Positions 58,509-64,000 of a stretch of 64,000 bases of DNA are shown piece by piece. The stretch's first letter is position 1, and each line of letters begins with the position of its first letter. Source of the DNA: Anisodus tanguticus (Eukaryota > Streptophyta > Magnoliopsida > Solanales > Solanaceae); contig CM067546.1 of NCBI GenBank assembly GCA_034509755.1, forward strand, positions 30,433,876 through 30,497,875, given 5' to 3'. The notes under the pieces are model-generated. The model searched no databases and was not told where the DNA came from. It saw nothing but the letters and a program-made list of their open reading frames with translations. The position numbers were made by a program, and so were the translations under genes.

Positions 58509-59240
58509 TTACTAACTAAGAGCTGTATTTATATTTGCAAGGTACATGGGTTAAATTTATCAGAGGTAGTTTGGTAAATATAAATTTTTAGATGGAATAT
58601 TTTTGCCTTAGAAAAATTTACATTAATTTATTTGCTTCTGCTCTTAGGAAAACAGAAATTTGTAGCTTCTCCTCAACCAAAAAAAAATACTACTTCTAAT
58701 ACATGCTCAAAAGCACTTTTCAGTTTTGGTCAAAACTTCAAATCTAAAAAAAATGCTTTTGGATTTTTTTTTAAAAAAGAGTGCTTTTAGAAGCTTGATC
58801 AGGCTATTAATTTCTGGTGAAATGACACGTGTTGGATTAGCGAATGAATTAGCTTTCAACTATTCCAATGTGTTGAATACCTATCCTAATCCTCTGTACG
58901 AAAAACTTTTAACGTGGCTGCTTATTGATCATATAAAATTAACATGAAATTAGTTATTGACCAAGTAATAAGCACTAGATATTTTAGACGTAAATGAATT
59001 AATCCAAAATTGTAGTACTCCATGTTAAGCCAAATAGGTAGAATTGAAAGTGATTATTTAAATATTGGATAGTTGACAAGATCCATGAAAATGATTGAGT
59101 TTCTTTGAAATATTTGTTGAAACGACAAGATGAGATTGAAGATAAGGTGACAGATTTAAATGTTGGCTTCCACTGCCCCCGATAGATTAAAAACAAAAAA
59201 AAATCGGGATAAGACCTGTTTCATCATAAATGTTATTTTA

Positions 59241-59274
<34 letters not shown>

Positions 59275-59756
59275 CATTAGAGATTAGTGAACAGATATAG
59301 GAAATTTGTAAATAAAATACAAAAAATTATTATAAGAGACGTTTCTACTATTCAAATTATGAATGAGCATAGGAGATCATTAATTGTTCATTATGCAAAA
59401 GTCATTAACAACTAGGAGAATTTGTGCGTCTTGAGTCTTGACTCTCCATAAACTGATGAAGTCCATAAACAGAAAGACTTATTGTTTGCAGAATTTTCTG
59501 AAGTTTGATCTTGAATACAAATTTTACACACAAAACAAAGAAAAGGAAGGTGAATTGAAATCCAATATATACGCAACTCTTTAATCTGTGAGGAAAAAAG
59601 AAAAAGTGCTCCAATATGTACTATTGGTGTATGTAATTCCATTTCATACGAAATTGAAGACAATTACACATGGGCATGCAAGGACAATTGAGGTCGTTGG
59701 AAAAAAAAATACTAGGATTTAAGTGTGTGTATATATATACACACATGTATGTATAG
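58509..59756. other. AT-rich spacer
   Basis: No gene is seen. It includes a perfect (AT)n run (59244-59272). Confidence 0.5.
59244..59272. repeat. (AT)n microsatellite
   Basis: About 14 uninterrupted AT units. Similar shorter runs lie at 60331-60350 and 60523-60546. Confidence 0.95.
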
Positions 59757-59915
59757 GGTAAATTGTCTTCTTCGATCTTAGCCGGAGGTCTCAGATTTGA
59801 GTCTTGTTATGGAGTCGTCTTTGTTAGGAAACGATTTATCATGGGACTTTCCGACGCGCATTCAAATTTTAATTGTGTTCTAATACGAATATTGAACATC
59901 GAATGGGAAATAGCA
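59757..59915 (+). mobile_element. SINE, TS/SolS-like, degraded
   Basis: Plus strand: ggaggtctcagatttgagtc (B-box type), tggagtcgtctttgttagg, gggactttccgacgcgcatt and aatattgaacatcgaatggga, ending in an A-rich tract. It is the same body as the minus-strand SINE at 58317-58494. The A-box end is degraded and no target-site duplication was found. Confidence 0.7.
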
Positions 59916-60520
59916 AAAATAAAAGTGTAAACTCTATAGATTAATTTTACATTATCAATATAGTTTAATTAACTTATGATTAAAAAACAATATTATCTTT
60001 ATTTTACCAATTAATAATTATCATAAAGATTACGTTTACATTTTTTACACCCTCTCTCAAGGTTACATCTTTTTTTATTAGAAGGATAATGTTAATATTT
60101 AATATATATGCTTCATACATAGATAAAGGGGCATCCCTACTCGCTAGTATAATTTGTCCCTTGCAAGTCTTGTACATAATATTATGATAATATTTTCATT
60201 TTAAAAGGAGGAGGGGTGTCGAAATTCCAAAATTCTCCCACTACATTCTGCTCCGCGCTCGTTTTTAATTTGCCAAATTATCAGCCACTTTAATAGGTAA
60301 AAGTATATGCATCAAGTCAATGAATACATGATATATATATATATATATATGAGTATACATAACAATCACTTAAATAATCACCTAAGGTTGGTTATAGTTG
60401 GGTGAAATGATAAGCACTCTTCTATTTTTAATAATTAAATGCTCGGATTCAAGCTCTAAATATGACTCATTTTGATAGGAAGAATAAAAAATAAAATAAA
60501 ATAAAAAACACTTAATTATG

Positions 60521-60551
<31 letters not shown>

Positions 60552-61205
60552 TTAACTCTATGATAAGTTATACCCGTTCGGTGTAAACACCCCTGTAAAT
60601 AAGTATTTACTCCACTAGATATCACCTAAAGGAGCCATTTGTTGGTACATCTGATACCAATCTGAATCCTCTCCAAAATCGAAAGAAAAAGAAAAGCATT
60701 GACAGTACTAATTAATCCTTCGGAGTGTTATGGTTGCATATACTAAAGTGCATAGATTAATTCATGTACTATGTAGGATGATGTTAGTAACAAATACTGC
60801 ACGGAGAAAAAACTATGATGGAAATTGTGGCACGTATCTCTTTTCATTGGCCCCTTAGCTATACTGACCCAACTATTGGTTGAGACATAGAAATCCTCGA
60901 ACAAATATTTCCTTTTATCTGACCCAATACTTTATACTTCTTCTATTTTCATTTATGTAAAAAAAACAATTCGCGATTGTTTAAGATTTTTTTTTAAAAT
61001 TTAGAAATAATTTAGTCAATTTTTTTATTTTATGATAAATAAAAAATTTGTATGATCATCTAAATATTATGATATATTTGCATGAGTTATAGAAAATTCG
61101 TACTTATTTTTATTGTATTCAATATTCATTGCTTTATCTTTATGTGCATTGCATTCAAACAAATTCTTAATTTACACGCATGTTCATGCACCAAGGGGTT
61201 AATAC
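59916..61205. other. AT-rich spacer with a tRNA-like trace
   Basis: A stretch at 60375-60490 (gggtgaaatgataagcactc and cggattcaagctc, then an A-rich tail) has the spacing of A and B boxes and may be another very old SINE. No gene is seen. Confidence 0.4.
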
Positions 61206-61797
61206 AACAACATACCCAATGAAATCTCACAAAATGGGATATGGGGAGAGTAGAGCGTACACATATTTTACATTTACCTTGAGAGGTAAAGAGACTGTTT
61301 TCGGTAGACCTCGACACATGCAATCCAAAGCAGTATAGAAAGTCATGGAAAAAAACATTACAAAAAACAGGATAAAGCAGTATGATCGAAATACAAGAAC
61401 AACATATATCAGGTAGAAAGAAAAGGACAAGAAACTACAAGAGTAATACTACGACTACAAGTATGAAAGAATAAGTTGGACGCTCAACTACCCATTAGCC
61501 TTCTACCATAATCCGTGTCCTCCACAACTTCCTATATAAGGTCATGTCCTCGTAAGCTGGATTTGTGTCATATCCTGTCTGATCACCTCTCCCCAATACT
61601 TCTTCGGCCTACCTCTACCTCTCCTGAAACCATCCATATCCAACCTCTCACACCTCCGCACTGGGGCATCCGGGCATCTCCTCTGTACATGTCCAAACCA
61701 TCTCAGTCTCGCTTCCCGCATCTTATCCTCCACCGAGGTCACTCCCACCTAGTACCGGATATCTTCATTTCTAATCCTATCCCTCCCTCTTGGTATG
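61206..61797 (-). mobile_element. RTE LINE fragment, copy 5, 5'-truncated
   Basis: The minus-strand 3' part of the LINE family: tail (61206-61290), 3' untranslated part and the end of the RT C-terminal domain (61542-61748, WFGHVQRRCPDAPVRRCERL region). Similarity stops near 61797. No duplication was found. Confidence 0.85.
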
Positions 61798-62476
61798 ATT
61801 AAATTAAGAACTTGCTTGTGGTTTTTCTCCATGTTTTATCCGTTTAATTTGTCCAAGCTAAGGTTTCCACTCTATTTTTCTCTTGGTCAAGTTTGAAATT
61901 ATGGATGTTCTTGTGATACTGATGTTTGAAAATATATTATATTGGAAATGTGTTGTCTTGAAAATTGGAATTGTAATCATCATTATCGTTAATTTGCATA
62001 TAATTATTTGGTCTTAAAATTGGGTTTTTTTGGGCGCGGAGATATGCTTTGAAAAGATTTAGTATATGCTTACAATTTATTTTACATGTGCATAAATAAT
62101 AATAGCTAAGTGGCCTGTTAAAGCAGTGGAATGTAAAAGAATATCAGTAGGGGGCCGTTCGTTTTAGAGGGAGGCCTCTGCGCGAGCGGTAGTAAATGAA
62201 GTGGAAGCGAGAATATCCACTTGAATAACTCAAACATTGGTAAGAATTTAACATGTATATATACTATTAGCGAATATTCTGAGAATATTCGTCGTATATT
62301 TTGTAATTATGATAAATGTATATTTAAGGTAACTTAGGATTCTAATTGTATTAGGAATCAACCTTTGTAAGGTAAGTTAAGATTCGTACCATATTAGGAA
62401 TCAACCCTGTACAGCTATATATATATATTGTGAATAATGAAAGAAATTCCCAAGGAAATTATTCTATCTTTCATGG
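61798..62476. other. Spacer and probable 5' LTR of the right-edge Copia
   Basis: The right part should be the 5' LTR of the next element. It contains two related blocks, ttaggaatcaaccttt and ttaggaatcaaccctg (about 62350 and 62393), and ends tctatctttca before the PBS. The LTR start was not identified; candidates lie between 62115 and 62270. Confidence 0.45.
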
Positions 62477-62615
62477 TATCGAGCCTAAAACCTAAATCCT
62501 CATTCCGGCCGAAATCAGTTTTTTTTTTTTCTTTCACGAATTTTTTTTTTTTTCGGTTTCTTCCTCCATATTTCGGCCAAACCAGAAAATTCCCTTCCCT
62601 CGACGGGCGGCAACC

Positions 62616-63970
62616 ATGTCTTCCCCCACAAATTCCGTTTTATCCCACCGGCACACTTGAAAACCCCTCTCAACGTTCGGTAACTTCTTTTCATCGGCAT
62701 TCGCCGTTAACAACATCAAGAATTTTATCCCTATAATTCTTGACAAGAAGAAAGCTGTCAATATTCCATGTGGATGGAACTATTCTACATTCATGCATGT
62801 GCATACAACGTGCTCGATCACATTGACGAATACTGTTCCTCGTCCCACCGATGTTACGGACTCAATCGGCGTCGTCTTGACGCCATCGTCAAACAATGGA
62901 TCTACGGCACCATCTCCAAAGATTTGTTATGCACTATCATGAAAACAGTGCTACGGCACGTGAACTTTGGGTCGGCTAGAAGAAATCTTTCGGGATAATA
63001 AAAATACTCGGTGTGTATTTGGAAGAGCAATTCAACAATACCGCCTCGAGAATTTTAACAACATGTCCGAATATTGTAAGCAATGAAACTCATAACCGAT
63101 CAACTATCCAACGTCGGGACTCTGTTTCGAAACCAAGATGGTGCTTAACTTGTTGCGGGTTTACCGAAAGGTGAATATGACACACTCGCAACAATGATTC
63201 AACAAGCCGACCCTCTCCCAAGTTTCAACAAGGCACGTTCACAACTATTGTTGGAAGAAACTAGACGTGCTAAACAAGAGGAACATAATCAAAAGGCGTT
63301 AGCCGTTGACGGGATGGCAACACTTCGCGGCCAACGGCAACCGGCGGTTCCAGCAAAGCGGCGGCAGCAGCATCGACGAGCGGCGGAGGTCGTGGCGGCG
63401 AGAGGTCGCAACAACAAAGGCAAGGGCCGCGAAAAGGGCCAACGCAACCGGTGGGCCGGACAAACGGACCCCCCGGACAACGGCGGCGGCGGTGGTCCAA
63501 CCGGCGGCGGCGGTGGCCCAACCGGCGAGCCCGGGCCTCGCGCTGCATGCCGTGCCGCTGCGGGGGCCGGTTCCGGCGGCCTTGGTCGGCGGCACTGTTG
63601 GCCCGCCCCGGCCACCGAGCGAGCCCCGGCGGCGGCGGCGAGCGAGCCCGCGATTGCGGTCCGTCCCAAGCGGCAAGCAGCGGCAAGCATTGCGGCCCAT
63701 TGCGATCCAGGCGGCGGCTGCAGCAGCCCCGGCGGCTGGCCCCGCCCGGATTTGGGCCGAGGCATACACCACCGTGAACCTTCAACGCCCGACGACAATT
63801 GGTACATGGACACCGGAGCCACATCTCACCTCACCCGGTCGTCGGGTAACCTATCTCAACTACGTCGGCTAAAGTGTCCTCAATTTATTACGTCGGCAAT
63901 GGTAATCGCATTCCAATTGAAGGTTACGGTAACACACACACCAAACATCCACATCCACCTTTCTCCCTAA
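62616..63970 (+). pseudogene. Copia gag-protease, partial and frameshifted
   Basis: Start Met at 62616. N-terminal gag parts lie in frames 62616-62750 and 62768-62998, and the C-terminal gag plus linker plus protease in 63194-63970. The linker 63300-63780 is GC-rich (Gly, Pro, Ala, Arg) and very long in all frames. The gag core is nearly identical in sequence to the first Copia but in a different LTR context. Pol lies beyond the right edge. Confidence 0.8.
63340..63780. repeat. GC-rich block with ggcggc repeats
   Basis: It is rich in ggcggc and gccggc triplets, unlike the surrounding AT-rich sequence. It contains two adjacent 21-bp units, ggcggcggcggtggtccaa and ggcggcggcggtggcccaa (about 63481-63523). 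Confidence 0.85.
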
Positions 63971-64000
63971 ACCACGTCCTATACACACCTAACATCATTA

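Larger units (their letters stand above)
62475..64000 (+). mobile_element. 5' part of a second Copia element (runs off the window)
   Basis: PBS-like tggtatcgagcc (62475-62486) is followed by a gag start Met at 62616-62618 and gag-like sequence with the same PLPSFNKARSQLLLEETRRAKQ-type core as the first Copia (about 63194-63300). A GC-rich linker follows, then the protease motif MDTGATSHLT at 63806-63835, intact here. Frame breaks occur between 62640 and 63190: indels keep the IKNFIP, HACAYNVLDHID and MIQQADPLP blocks in different frames. Confidence 0.82.

Noticed and set aside
60375..60490. Possible tRNA gene
   Set aside because: A/B-box-like words are present, but no cloverleaf could be drawn by eye and an A-rich tail follows, so an old SINE is likelier.
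63270..63824. Long minus-strand frames (157-184 codons) at the right edge
   Set aside because: They are shadows of the GC-rich gag linker, where stop codons are rare in every frame. The Copia gag-protease on the plus strand explains the region.

Overview
This is a plant nuclear window, almost certainly a eudicot and probably Solanaceae. The evidence is split-intron genes with GT..AG junctions, AT-rich intergenic DNA, RTE-clade LINEs ending in the (TTG)n tail typical of Solanaceae, a TS/SolS-type SINE, and nested LTR retrotransposons. There are no bacterial-style operons, CRISPR arrays or recognisable RNA genes. I see two complete host genes and the last exon of a third; most of the rest is transposable elements and their decay products.

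Host genes. (1) Positions 3-155 look like the 3' end of a plus-strand coding exon of an unrecognised gene. (2) Positions 7699-15137 (+) hold a nine-exon gene for a 364-residue protein with a Man1-Src1p-C-terminal domain, the plant relative of inner-nuclear-membrane Heh/MAN1 proteins. All reading frames and splice sites are intact. (3) Positions 25495-33395 (+) hold a six-coding-exon gene for a 616-residue Golgi type II putative methyltransferase of the PMT2/PMT14 (QUASIMODO2-related) family. It has an intact exon structure but one extra A at 25927-25931 that shifts the frame. Its 5'UTR intron carries a decayed direct repeat array and its first coding intron carries a LINE.

Mobile layer, left to right: LINE copy 1 (about 790-4478, +) tail-to-tail with fragment copy 4 (4486-5295, -); a hAT MITE (8423-8671) and a 121-bp SINE/LINE tail (11886-12006) in introns of gene 2; a complete but dead Copia element (16413-23078, TSD attag); LINE copy 2 (26935-29357, +) in a PMT intron; a Stowaway-like MITE (32356-32604) in another PMT intron; full-length LINE copy 3 (34347-38300, -); a TRIM (39505-39893); a chromovirus-like Ty3/Gypsy element (about 40494-48610, -) whose 3' LTR holds an 808-bp hAT; a deleted Tat/Athila-type Gypsy remnant (48611-51860); a small-LTR Copia (52358-57369, +); a CACTA-like MITE (57758-58033); a SINE (58317-58494, -) and a second SINE-like copy (59757-59915); LINE copy 5 (61206-61797, -); and the 5' part of a second Copia of the same gag family running off the right edge.

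Five insertions have clear flanking duplications, and the hAT in the Gypsy LTR is proved by the empty site in the sister LTR. I find no convincing previously undescribed biological system. The more interesting points are the frameshift and repeat-rich leader intron of the PMT gene, the nested hAT with GGATCCG-rich ends, perfect hairpins in the Gypsy LTR, asymmetric LTR growth in the first Copia, and the GC-rich block in the right-edge Copia.
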